Shown here in pieces: positions 33,927-42,140 of a DNA stretch of 64,000 nucleotides (its first letter is position 1; each line of letters begins with the position of its first letter). The notes beneath the pieces are model-generated. The model searched no databases. It was given only the letters and a program-made list of their open reading frames with translations, and was not told where the DNA came from. The position numbers and the translations under genes were made by a program. This stretch comes from CAUZIB01 sp963578805. Lineage in GTDB: Bacteria > Acidobacteriota > Vicinamibacteria > Vicinamibacterales > UBA8438. The stretch is from NCBI GenBank assembly GCA_963578805.1, contig CAUZDY010000005.1, forward strand, positions 55,389 through 119,388, written 5' to 3'.

Positions 33927-35021
33927 TCAGCTCTGCTTCCGGATCCCAATGGTGGCAAGGGATCGGATGATCTCTTGGTCGGCAACGTTTGGGAAAATTT
34001 CGGTCTTACCGAGGGTGGTCGGCAGAACCATATGTAGACGGCCGCGCAAGACCTTCTTGTCCCGGCGGATGGCTTCCATGATTAACGTGTTGGGTAGATC
34101 GCTCACCGACGGGAGCGGCCCGAGGCGAGTAATCAGTGCCGCGAGGGTAGTCCGATCAGACTCGGGAAGTATGCCGCGCGTGACGGCTATGTCCGCTGCT
34201 GCCAACATGCCATACGCGACCGCCTCGCCGTGCCGAAGACGCCGATAGCGTGTCACGGCTTCGATGGCATGCCCAACCGTGTGACCAAAATTGAGGGTAC
34301 GCCGAAGACCCTGCTCGCGCTCGTCCTCAGACACAACTGTGGCCTTGATCTGGCACGATGCGGCAATGATCGGAATGAGCGCAGACGGCTCACGCGCAAA
34401 GATCGACGTCAGGTTGGCGCTCACGTCTTCGAAAAGGTTGCGGCTGGCGATGACGCCGTACTTGACCACCTCGTACAGGCCCGCCCTGAACTCTCGACGG
34501 GGGAGTGTCTCGAGGAATCTGGGGTCGGCCACGACAACGATCGGCTGGTGAAACGCGCCGATCAGGTTTTTTCCGAGTGGGTGGTTGACGCCGACTTTGC
34601 CCCCGATCGCACTGTCGACCTGGGCGAGCAACGTCGTTGGCACGTGCGCCAGCTGCACGCCTCGCAGAAATGTCGAGGCGGCAAATCCGACAACATCGCC
34701 GATTACCCCCCCGCCAACCGCCACAATCGTGACGCTTCGGTCGGCGCCGGCGCGGATTAACGGTTCGTATAGGCGTGCTGCGGTCTGGAGGTTCTTCGAA
34801 CGTTCGCCATCTGGAATGAGGATGGTCTCCGCGTTCTTGAGTGCCGCTTGCACAATATCTCCATGGAGTTTCCAGATAGGTGGGCTGGAGACGATAAAAC
34901 ACTGCCCCGTGCCACCGGCGTCCTTGACGAGTTTACCGAGACGCCGGACGATGCCGGTGCCCAAGTGGACCCGGTACGTGCGAGAGGCGGTGGAAACGTC
35001 GATCTGGAGACTGCGCTTCAT
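33927..35021 (-). CDS. aroB: 3-dehydroquinate synthase
   Basis: AroB makes 3-dehydroquinate in the shikimate pathway, using NAD and a divalent metal. The ATG at 35021 (MKRSLQIDVSTASRTYRVHL) gives 364 residues, the usual size; the frame continues 88 codons antisense to the nadB remnant, without similarity. NAD site GGGVIGDVVGFAAS, DSAIGGKVGVNHP, and the metal ligands in NFGHTVGHAIE and RHGEAVAYGM are all present. No other aromatic pathway gene is nearby. It is transcribed against its neighbours. Confidence 0.96.
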   Translation of the reverse strand: MKRSLQIDVSTASRTYRVHLGTGIVRRLGKLVKDAGGTGQCFIVSSPPIWKLHGDIVQAALKNAETILIPDGERSKNLQTAARLYEPLIRAGADRSVTIVAVGGGVIGDVVGFAASTFLRGVQLAHVPTTLLAQVDSAIGGKVGVNHPLGKNLIGAFHQPIVVVADPRFLETLPRREFRAGLYEVVKYGVIASRNLFEDVSANLTSIFAREPSALIPIIAASCQIKATVVSEDEREQGLRRTLNFGHTVGHAIEAVTRYRRLRHGEAVAYGMLAAADIAVTRGILPESDRTTLAALITRLGPLPSVSDLPNTLIMEAIRRDKKVLRGRLHMVLPTTLGKTEIFPNVADQEIIRSLATIGIRKQS

Positions 35022-35096
35022 CCGGGCACCAGTATACCGATGGGTTGTTAGGATAAAGCAAACACTGACTGTTTTGGGTGCTGGAGTGGAGCTAGA

Positions 35097-35551
35097 GTGG
35101 ATGACGTCGAGAACGGTTCTCTGATTATCGGTAGCAGCATCGCGGCGCTCAGGGTAGCCATCAAGCTCGCCGAGGTCGGCAAGGTACTGATCCTGACGAA
35201 GGCCGGTTCCAGGGAAGGCATTACCGTCTATGCACAGGGGTAAATAGCGGCGGCTATCGGGGACGGAGATTCCCCGGAGCGTCATGCCGCTGACAGTTTA
35301 GTGGTGGGCGATGGCCTGTGTCGGGACGAGGCTGTTCGTATTCTCACCCAGGAAGGCTCTTCCTCCGTTGGCGAGTTGATCGATTGGGGCGCTCGATTTG
35401 ACCGAGATGAGAATGGGCGACTCGTAGCGCGAGCGGCACTGCGCCGCGAGGAGAGCTGTGGTGCGCACTACCGACCGATTTTCCAGAGCAGAACGATATA
35501 GACTGGTCACTGCATGTCGGAGAGTCAAAACATGACGCGGATTGCGTCTGA
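35097..35551 (+). pseudogene. nadB: L-aspartate oxidase remnant with internal deletion
   Basis: From GTG 35097 the frame matches the FAD-binding start of NadB (LIIGSSIAALRVAIKLAEVG, KVLILTKAGSREG, TVYAQG), with the glycine motif altered (GSGIAGL expected). A TAA at 35241-35243 interrupts it, then it continues IAAAIGDGDSPERHAAD to FDRDENGRL. At about 35421 it joins, in the same frame, to the C-terminal part ARAALRREESCGAHYR, so some 300 codons are missing. One base is then lost, and TDFPEQNDIDWSLHV follows in another frame to TGA 35549. The end contains the proS ribosome binding site. NAD synthesis by this route would not work from this copy. Confidence 0.85.
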
Positions 35552-35563
35552 GGATACGTAGGG

Positions 35564-37015
35564 ATGTCGGCTAAACGGGACGCGTTTGTCACTGAAATCA
35601 CGCCTCAGTCTGAGGATTTCTCTCGATGGTACACCGACATCATCCGGCGTGCGGAGCTTGCCGACTACTCACCGGTCAAAGGCAGCATGGTTATCCGACC
35701 GTACGGGTACGCGATCTGGGAGCTCATGCAGGCGTCGTTGGATGCCAGATTGAAGGCAACGGGCCACGTCAACGCCTATTTCCCACTCTTTATTCCGGAA
35801 TCGCTCCTGCGTAAGGAATCGGACCATGTCGAGGGATTTGCGCCTCAGGTGGCCTGGGTTACCCGTGGTGGGGACGAGGAGCTTGAGGAGCCTCTGGTTG
35901 TCCGCCCGACATCTGAAGCGATCATCGGGACGATGTACGCAAAGTGGATCAAGTCCTGGCGTGATTTGCCGGTGCTGATCAACCAGTGGGCAAATGTTGT
36001 GAGATGGGAGAAAGTGACACGGCTCTTCCTACGGACCACCGAGTTCTTATGGCAGGAGGGACACACGGCCCATGAGACCGAGGCTGAGGCCGAGGATGAG
36101 GCGCTCCGGATGTTGGCAGTGTACAAGGAGTTTGCGATGAACGAGCTCGCCATACCGGTGCTCGACGGTCTTAAATCTGAGAGTGAGAAGTTCGCGGGAG
36201 CCCAACACACCTACTCAATTGAAGCGTTAATGGGTGACGGACGCGCCCTGCAGGCAGGGACGTCGCACATGTTGGGGCAAAATTTTGCCAAAGTGTTCGA
36301 TATTCGGTTCCAGGACCGTGACAAGTTGCTCCAGTACGTGTGGCAGACGTCATGGGGTATGACGACTCGCTTAATCGGCGCTGTGATTATGGTCCACGGC
36401 GACGACAGTGGTCTGATTCTTCCCCCTCGAGTTGCACCGCATCAGGTCGTTGTTGTTCCCATACCACGAGGCAACTGGCGGGAGACTGTGTTACCAAACG
36501 CTCGCAACATCTCAGAGACGCTGACCGCATCAGGTGTCCGCGTGCGACTGGACGATCGAGACGCCTACACCCCTGGATGGAAGTACGCCGAGTGGGAGAT
36601 GCGCGGGGTTCCGCTCCGGCTAGAGATCGGGCCAAAAGACATCGAGAAGGCCCAGGTTATGCTGGTGCGGCGTGACACACGGGAGAAGCTCCCGACACCG
36701 ATCGAGGGTTTGACTGCTCGGGTTGAGGAGCTTCTGGTGACCATTCAGGCAAACCTACTTGACCGCGCGCGAGCGTTTCGAGAAGACCACACCACACACA
36801 CATCGTCCCGTGAAGAGTTCGACCGCCTGTTTCAAGAACGCCCCGGGTTCGTGATTGCTCCCTGGTGCGGCAGGACGAAATGCGAGATTGCGATTAAGAC
36901 GGCCACGCAGGCGACAATTCGTAATATAGAGCTTGAGCCGCCTCCTCCATCTGGTAACTGTATTGAGTGCGGTGGTCCCGGTCAGACCGACGTCTATTTC
37001 GCGAAGTCCTATTAG
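35564..37015 (+). CDS. proS: prolyl-tRNA synthetase, archaeal/eukaryotic type
   Basis: Charges tRNA-Pro. The 483-residue protein has class II motifs: motif 1 around YGYAIWELMQ, motif 2 with VVRWEKVTRLFLRTTEFLWQ, motif 3 WGMTTRLIGAVIMVHGDDSG, and an anticodon-binding domain. It ends with a Cys-containing region (CGRTKCE and CIECGG) typical of the short ProRS type that lacks the editing insertion found in the long bacterial form. GAGGA stands nine bases before the ATG, inside the nadB remnant. No other window gene completes a translation unit with it. Confidence 0.95.
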   Translation: MSAKRDAFVTEITPQSEDFSRWYTDIIRRAELADYSPVKGSMVIRPYGYAIWELMQASLDARLKATGHVNAYFPLFIPESLLRKESDHVEGFAPQVAWVTRGGDEELEEPLVVRPTSEAIIGTMYAKWIKSWRDLPVLINQWANVVRWEKVTRLFLRTTEFLWQEGHTAHETEAEAEDEALRMLAVYKEFAMNELAIPVLDGLKSESEKFAGAQHTYSIEALMGDGRALQAGTSHMLGQNFAKVFDIRFQDRDKLLQYVWQTSWGMTTRLIGAVIMVHGDDSGLILPPRVAPHQVVVVPIPRGNWRETVLPNARNISETLTASGVRVRLDDRDAYTPGWKYAEWEMRGVPLRLEIGPKDIEKAQVMLVRRDTREKLPTPIEGLTARVEELLVTIQANLLDRARAFREDHTTHTSSREEFDRLFQERPGFVIAPWCGRTKCEIAIKTATQATIRNIELEPPPPSGNCIECGGPGQTDVYFAKSY

Positions 37016-37188
37016 CTTGGGACTGCAGCAACTCTGTGCATGCGGCGGCGTTGCTTTCTGCCTGGCTTCGTTACTGACCGCCACGCGTGTCCCGACGCCG
37101 GTTGGCGCCTCAGTATTCGAAAAAGAGGCCCGTCCAGAGTTAGTAATTGCCTCTCTCTGGCGATCGAGGTCTGTCAGGAATAGGTTGG

Positions 37189-38856
37189 TTACTGGACGCG
37201 TACAACCAGTGCTGCCCGACGATTCAGACGACGCGTCTCTTCCCGGGCGTTGTCATGCCGCGGTCGCTCTTCGCCGTAGCTGATTGTTTGCAGCCGTCCG
37301 CCGCCAACACCTCGGCTTGCGAGATAGTTCTCAACGGAGTTTGCTCGCCGTTCTCCGAGGGCCAGGTTGTACTCGGCCGTGCCGATGTTGCAGGTGTGAC
37401 CTTCAATCTGGATCGACAGGTTCGGATCGTCCTGTAGAGCCGCCACGACTTCATCGAGCACGCGCGCCGCGCCGGCGCGTAACGTGTAACGATCAAAGTC
37501 GAAGTGCACGTCCTCGAACACGTACTCTCGCGCGGGTGGTGGTGGCGGCACGCTGACGTCGATCGTCACCGTGTCAGATGCGGTGGCACCTCGGCCGTCG
37601 TCGACGGTCACCGTGACCGGTACGCGGCCCGCTTCGCTGGGCGCCTGCCACGACCGCGTCGTGCGGTTAGCCTCGCCTTGGAACTCGCCGGCGGGTGCAC
37701 TCCACCGATACTCAAGGGTGTCACCGTCCGGATCGCTCGCGTCGGCACGCAGCTGCGACTGCTCGCCAACCATGATCTCGCACGGATCGCACGTAAGTGT
37801 GACCCGTGGTGATAGGTTCTCAGGCGGTGGTGGTGGCGGCGGAGGTGGCGGCGGCACATATACTCTCACCCCTGGGTGATAACCGATTCTGAGCAACAGG
37901 CCGAGCCGGTCTCCGGCCTTGGAAGCCCGGCCAGCCAGCTGTCGGTCGTCGTGTATGGCCGCCACGTTGATTCCCGCTCCGATGTAGAGGCCAGTCAGGT
38001 TATACCACTGCAAACCAAGCGTAAGGTCAACCGGATTCTTTAACCGTGAGACCAGCGCCGATTGGCTACCGTCCAGCCCAATGATTGGCGTGTCTAGCGT
38101 TAGGGTGTCTTGAATCAGAAGCTCGCTGTTGACCTCTCCGAACAGCTTGAAGCTGTTAGCGATCGGGATTCCAGCTCCGACTCCCCAACGAAAACTGTTC
38201 GCAAGGTCGATACCGTTAGGGTTTCCCCGAAGGATAAAGCCTCCGTAGCCAGCGGCCTCAAGGGCTCCCAGGTTCTTGCTGACGATGACGTCGAACGCCC
38301 CATCCAGCTTACCGGTGGTGTTGCCGACGTCCTCGTCACCAGTCGGGATCTTCACCAACCCCCGTATGGCGAATGCGACCGGACTGAGATTGCTCTCAGA
38401 GAGGATGTTGAGCTTTCCGCCAAGCATCAGGTCGCCGACTTTATTACCGCTGTAATAGTCGTTCGCGAGAGGCACTTCAAGAGCCGGCCCGCCGAGGTCT
38501 GGATTGGACGGATCGAAGAGTGGTCGCGCATCTCGGTCAACTCTTGTAAGCACCCGAAAAGAGCCGAAGAGTTCAAACCGGTCGGCGATACCGACGGCAA
38601 ATGTGGCTGGGTTGTGCTCAAGATCGGTGATGCCCTCTTGGCGGTCGAAGTTTACACGCTGTGCGCTTGCTGAGAACTTTCCACGTGGCAGAATTTCTGC
38701 GGTCGGCACGAACCAGAGACCGGTGTCACCGAGGAACGTAGCGCCCGCCGGACGCGTCGTTGTGGGCTCGCTGTCCTGGGCCGCCGCTGGCGTTACCGGA
38801 CCAGCGAGGGTGAACGCCAGTGCTATTGCGACGCCACGCATCACCGTCGTTTTCAT
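37189..38856 (-). CDS. OmpA-like outer-membrane protein with PKD-like domain
   Basis: The 555-residue product starts at ATG 38856, with a signal peptide ending near AAAQ (residue 27). The N-terminal 330 or so residues look like a beta-barrel or transporter-like porin. A run of eleven prolines (near 333-345) leads to a PKD-like domain (about 355-435), a second Pro-rich linker, and an OmpA C-domain that binds peptidoglycan (IQIEGHTCNIGTAEYNLALG and ERRANSVENYL). It therefore links the outer membrane to the cell wall. The gene stands alone on the minus strand with a promoter at 38941-38968. Confidence 0.85.
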   Translation of the reverse strand: MKTTVMRGVAIALAFTLAGPVTPAAAQDSEPTTTRPAGATFLGDTGLWFVPTAEILPRGKFSASAQRVNFDRQEGITDLEHNPATFAVGIADRFELFGSFRVLTRVDRDARPLFDPSNPDLGGPALEVPLANDYYSGNKVGDLMLGGKLNILSESNLSPVAFAIRGLVKIPTGDEDVGNTTGKLDGAFDVIVSKNLGALEAAGYGGFILRGNPNGIDLANSFRWGVGAGIPIANSFKLFGEVNSELLIQDTLTLDTPIIGLDGSQSALVSRLKNPVDLTLGLQWYNLTGLYIGAGINVAAIHDDRQLAGRASKAGDRLGLLLRIGYHPGVRVYVPPPPPPPPPPPENLSPRVTLTCDPCEIMVGEQSQLRADASDPDGDTLEYRWSAPAGEFQGEANRTTRSWQAPSEAGRVPVTVTVDDGRGATASDTVTIDVSVPPPPPAREYVFEDVHFDFDRYTLRAGAARVLDEVVAALQDDPNLSIQIEGHTCNIGTAEYNLALGERRANSVENYLASRGVGGGRLQTISYGEERPRHDNAREETRRLNRRAALVVRVQ

Positions 38857-38940
38857 TGCAATGAACGTCTTCGTCACAAATACTCTGATCTTAAGATGTC
38901 GGAAATAATACGAGAGGGGCCGACCGATCGCCTTACGAAG

Positions 38941-38968
38941 GTTATCGTCTGGTCTTAGTCCGTGTCAA
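38941..38968 (-). promoter_or_regulatory. promoter of the OmpA-like gene
   Basis: On the minus strand TTGACA (38968-38963), 16-base spacer, GATAAC (38946-38941). Transcription would start near 38934, giving a leader of roughly 78 bases. The -35 is perfect, the -10 four of six. Confidence 0.45.
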
Positions 38969-39025
38969 CGAACGGAGTCAAGAATACGAATCCTTTTGAC
39001 TGTTGATCGGCTGTGAGTCGTTGGG

Positions 39026-39820
39026 CTACGACGGCCCGTCGCTCTTTCGTCCGAATAGCCATGCAATACCGATGCTGACGAGGTACAGCAGGATCATAGG
39101 GCTCGCCATCAGTGTGAGCGTGACCGGATCTCCAGTTGGCGTGAGAATGGCCGCGAAGATGAAGATCAGCAGGATTGCGTATTTAATGTTGCGAGACAGA
39201 AATCCTGCGGTGACGGCGCCTACTCGTGCCAGAAAGAGGACTACCGTCGGCATCTGAAACACCACGCCGCACGCGAGCAAAAGCTTGACGTACAGAGAGA
39301 ATGCGGGCTGGATCCTCGGCATGAACTCCATGTAGTCCGAAGCGAAGCCGGCGAAAAAGCGCCAGGCTACCGGGAAGAGCACGAAGTGTGAGAACAACGC
39401 ACCGCCCACGAAAAAACCGGTGGCGAGGACCACAAATGGAATCGCAAACCGTTTCTCGTGCGCGTACAGGCCCGGTGCGACGAAAAGCCACAGCTGCGAG
39501 AGCACAGCCGGCGTTGCCAACACGAGTCCGGCGAGAGCAGCAACCTTGATGTAGAGGAAGAACGCCTCTGTTGGTTCCGTATAGACCAGCCGACCGCCGT
39601 CGGGAAGGATCTCCTGCAACGGACGCATGATGAAGTCGAAGATCGGGTTAATGAAGGCGAAGCAGAGAAGAAAACCGATGAGTAACGCGACCGCCGTGAC
39701 GACCAGCCGCTTCCTCAGCTCGTCCAGGTGGTCCAGGAAGGACATCTTCCCGGGGGAGGCATCGGTGTCCACTGGTACTTCGTCGGGTGTCGACGAGTCA
39801 CCGAAAGGAACTAACGCCAT
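39026..39820 (-). CDS. tatC: Sec-independent protein translocase TatC
   Basis: TatC recognises twin-arginine signal peptides in the inner membrane. The 264-residue product has six hydrophobic segments and the family N-terminal sequence MSFLDHLDELRKR, here preceded by about 25 extra polar residues. The periplasmic APGLYAHEKR loop with its conserved Glu and the FILTPTGD-type end of helix five are present. It follows tatA by 51 bases on the same strand and probably shares its promoter. TatB, if separate, is not in the window. Confidence 0.95.
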   Translation of the reverse strand: MALVPFGDSSTPDEVPVDTDASPGKMSFLDHLDELRKRLVVTAVALLIGFLLCFAFINPIFDFIMRPLQEILPDGGRLVYTEPTEAFFLYIKVAALAGLVLATPAVLSQLWLFVAPGLYAHEKRFAIPFVVLATGFFVGGALFSHFVLFPVAWRFFAGFASDYMEFMPRIQPAFSLYVKLLLACGVVFQMPTVVLFLARVGAVTAGFLSRNIKYAILLIFIFAAILTPTGDPVTLTLMASPMILLYLVSIGIAWLFGRKSDGPS

Positions 39821-39871
39821 GAAGGATTGCTTGCAAAGGGAGACACTAGTGCCGGGTGAGGCAACCGGGCA

Positions 39872-40108
39872 TTAAGTGTTTTCAGGGGGCTGTTCTTGTG
39901 GCTTGGGCGTGGTCGGCGCCGGGGAATCGTGCTCCTCGATCCGGATCTCTTCATCCAGGGTGCTGCGGAGCTCGTTTGAGGAACGCTTGAACTCTGACAA
40001 AGTTCGACCCATCGATCGCCCAAGCTCGGGCAGTTTTCTCGGGCCGAAGATGATCAGAGCGATCACGAAAATGATCATCAGTTCCGGCATCCCAATTGAG
40101 CCGAACAT
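39872..40108 (-). CDS. tatA: Sec-independent protein translocase TatA/TatE
   Basis: The 78-residue protein has one membrane helix (residues 8-21, MPELMIIFVIALIIF) followed at once by GPRKLPELGRSMGRTL, the TatA hinge and amphipathic helix, and an acidic, Pro-rich tail. AAAGGAG lies nine or so bases before the ATG. TatA forms the pore part of the Tat pathway. It could also serve as TatB in a minimal system, since no other copy is seen here. Confidence 0.94.
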   Translation of the reverse strand: MFGSIGMPELMIIFVIALIIFGPRKLPELGRSMGRTLSEFKRSSNELRSTLDEEIRIEEHDSPAPTTPKPQEQPPENT

Positions 40109-40196
40109 AATAACGCTCCTTTACCTTACGACTTTCTCGACCCGCTTCCCGGAAGGGCCAAAATGGTTACACCTACACGAGAAAGCAACTGATCGC

Positions 40197-40225
40197 ATTA
40201 TAGGAACGTGGACGGAGCTGGTCAA
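40197..40225 (-). promoter_or_regulatory. promoter of tatA-tatC
   Basis: On the minus strand TTGACC (40225-40220), 17-base spacer, TATAAT (40202-40197). The -10 is perfect and the -35 matches at five of six. The leader would be about 80 bases. Confidence 0.65.
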
Positions 40226-40257
40226 GGGGAGGCGGGACCAGAAACACCTCGAAGTCA

Positions 40258-40286
40258 TTGCTGGACAGAGGCTTATTTGATAGCAT
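40258..40286 (+). promoter_or_regulatory. promoter of ctpA, probable leaderless start
   Basis: TTGCTG (40258-40263), 17-base spacer, TAGCAT (40281-40286). The ATG at 40293 is seven bases after the -10, where transcription would begin, and no ribosome binding site is seen. The same TAGCAT -10 occurs before the arginine decarboxylase. Confidence 0.4.
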
Positions 40287-40292
40287 GCGATC

Positions 40293-41912
40293 ATGCGAAG
40301 TGTAACATCATTGACTCTTAGTGCGGGGGCCGTTGTGCTGTCCGGACTGGTCGGTGGGGTGTTTGGTGGTCGGGTGTTGGCGACCCAAGCAGAGATACCA
40401 CAGCACTACGATGCGTTCGCCTCGGCTCTCGCGGCAGTCGAGGCCAACTACGTCGATGAGGTCGACACGGAGCGCCTCGTGTATCAGTCCATCGGGGGGA
40501 TGCTTCAGACGCTGGATCCCCACTCGAATTTCATGGATCCGCGGTCATATGCGCAACTGCGCGAGCGACAGGAGGGTCGCTACTACGGTCTTGGTATCAC
40601 CATCAACGTGATTGATGGTGATATCACGGTCACGAGCATTTTCGAAGGTTCTCCGGCGTTCCGAATGGGGCTTCGCCGAGGGGATGTGATCGCCGAGATC
40701 AGCGGTGAGGACGCTTCGGACATGACCAGCGATGAAGCGGTCAGCCTCTTGCGCGGGCCCCGCGGAAGCTCCGTCGAGATCGCTATCCGACGGGCCGGCT
40801 ACGACGAGCTTATAGATCTCTCCGTGGAACGAGACGAGATTACGATCGCGTCGATCCAGGGAGCGTTTATGGTGGACGAGCGCACCGCCTATATTCGGCT
40901 CCGTGACTTCTCTGAGACGACTGGCCGCGAGCTGCGCCGGAACTTGGACGACCTGAAGGCTGAGGGCATGCAGCGACTAGTGCTCGATCTGCGTGATAAT
41001 CCGGGTGGACCGCTGGATCAGGCCATTCGCGTATCCAACGAATTCCTGCCTCGTGGCGATTTGATCGTGTATACCAGGGGTCGCGTCAATAATTCAGATC
41101 AGGACTATCATGCCCGCGAGGAGAGTGAGTACACCGAACTGCCGCTCGTCGTACTAGTGAACCGAAACAGTGCAAGTGCGTCAGAGATCGTGTCGGGCGC
41201 GATTCAAGACCACGATCGCGGCCTCATTGTGGGGGAGACGACGTTCGGGAAGGCTTTAGTGCAATCGATTTATCGGGTCAGTCACGGCGCTGGACTTGCG
41301 CTGACGACGGCTCGCTACTACACACCCAGCGGGCGCATGATTCAGCGACCCTGGGACGGGACGTTCGACGAGTATTTGACCTACTCGCTGCGCGACCAGC
41401 AGCCCGGCACGCATTCACCCTCAGATCGGAAATACACCGACAGTGGACGAGAGGTATACAGCGGCGGTGGCGTCGAGCCAGACCATCGCGTTCCGGGCCC
41501 GATTCAGGGATTCAATCCGTCTCGGTTCGGGCGCCTGCTGGCGGCGCGGAGGGAATTTGCAAATTTTGCGGAGCGGTTCTCGGCCGTAGGCGATCAAAGG
41601 ATCGTGGGTAAGAGTCAGGGGCGGGAACTTGTTGAACGTGGCTTTGCCGTTGATGTTGGCATGCTCGAGGCGTTCAAGGTGCATCTGCGTGGCCGCGGAC
41701 TGACTATCGATGATGATGCCTTCGCTGCCGATCGTGAGTTTATCCGCGCCATGATTCATCTTGAGATCGATATCGCGGTGTTCAATCTCGACGAAGCCCG
41801 GCACAACCTGTTCGATCACGACCCGCAGGCCCAGTATGCGATGACCTTGTTCGACCAGGCGGAGCGCCTTCTCCAGCTTGACAGGCAACGATCATTGGTT
41901 GCGCAGCGCTAG
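40293..41912 (+). CDS. C-terminal processing peptidase (S41, CtpA/Tsp-like)
   Basis: This periplasmic serine protease trims or degrades proteins from their C-terminal ends. The 539-residue product has an N-terminal membrane anchor or signal (about 5-30), a PDZ domain (about 98-165), and a Ser-Lys dyad: S295 in NSASASEIVSG and K320 in TFGKALVQ. The C-terminal 130 residues extend beyond the peptidase core. It is divergent from tatA. It stands alone; targets are unknown. Confidence 0.92.
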   Translation: MRSVTSLTLSAGAVVLSGLVGGVFGGRVLATQAEIPQHYDAFASALAAVEANYVDEVDTERLVYQSIGGMLQTLDPHSNFMDPRSYAQLRERQEGRYYGLGITINVIDGDITVTSIFEGSPAFRMGLRRGDVIAEISGEDASDMTSDEAVSLLRGPRGSSVEIAIRRAGYDELIDLSVERDEITIASIQGAFMVDERTAYIRLRDFSETTGRELRRNLDDLKAEGMQRLVLDLRDNPGGPLDQAIRVSNEFLPRGDLIVYTRGRVNNSDQDYHAREESEYTELPLVVLVNRNSASASEIVSGAIQDHDRGLIVGETTFGKALVQSIYRVSHGAGLALTTARYYTPSGRMIQRPWDGTFDEYLTYSLRDQQPGTHSPSDRKYTDSGREVYSGGGVEPDHRVPGPIQGFNPSRFGRLLAARREFANFAERFSAVGDQRIVGKSQGRELVERGFAVDVGMLEAFKVHLRGRGLTIDDDAFAADREFIRAMIHLEIDIAVFNLDEARHNLFDHDPQAQYAMTLFDQAERLLQLDRQRSLVAQR

Positions 41913-41928
41913 TCCGCCTTGCTACACT
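41899..41928 (+). promoter_or_regulatory. candidate promoter for RNA or leader upstream of smc
   Basis: TTGCGC (41899-41904), 18-base spacer, extended -10 TGCTACACT with TACACT at 41923-41928. It overlaps the ctpA stop. Transcription would begin near 41935, exactly where a paired region starts. Confidence 0.4.
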
Positions 41929-41934
41929 GCGACC

Positions 41935-42110
41935 GGCCCACGGGGAAGCGCCAGGTGGTCATCCGGGTCGCTCGGTGATGGGCCGTTGCCCGGTTACGCA
42001 CGCGGGCGTTCTGAGGCAGGACTGAAGAAAGAGACGGGAACCAGGTCGGGGCGATTCCAGCCGCTCGACAGGCACTGGAAACAGTGGCCTGTTTCGGGCG
42101 GCGTTTTTTT
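41935..42110 (+). ncRNA. possible structured RNA between ctpA and smc, class unknown
   Basis: About 176 bases, from the predicted start to a T7 run, show several inverted repeats. CGGCCCA/TGGGCCG spans 41934-41985 with inner AGCG/CGCT pairing; GCCCG/CGGGC lies at 41988-42007; a GGAA/TTCC pair is possible near 42036-42058; and a strong GC-rich terminator stem follows. There is no open reading frame with similarity in it. It could be an independent small RNA or a leader that controls smc by attenuation. Parts resemble cobalamin riboswitch or 6S-like sequence only loosely; no class is assigned. Confidence 0.4.
42060..42110 (+). terminator. intrinsic terminator upstream of smc
   Basis: GCCGC (42060-42064) pairs with GCGGC (42098-42102), CAGG with CCTG, and CACTG with CAGTG around a GAAA loop. 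This makes one long hairpin with small bulges, followed by G and seven T (42104-42110). It ends ctpA or RNA transcription 30 bases before the smc start. Confidence 0.75.
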
Positions 42111-42140
42111 GTACGGCGCAAGCGCCAGCAGAAGAAATCA

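Noticed and set aside
35022..35285. Longer aroB start at 35285
   Set aside because: The extra 88 codons are the reverse strand of the nadB remnant and do not resemble AroB.
37016..37188. Possible coding remnant between proS and the OmpA-like gene
   Set aside because: One frame has a hydrophobic stretch, but it matches no family that I can name and overlaps the 3' end of proS in another frame.
41935..42110. Cobalamin riboswitch
   Set aside because: GGGAA and a few other pieces occur, but the conserved B12 box and core order are missing and smc is not a B12 gene.
42084..42140. Longer smc start at 42084
   Set aside because: This segment overlaps the terminator stem and T run and has no SMC similarity.
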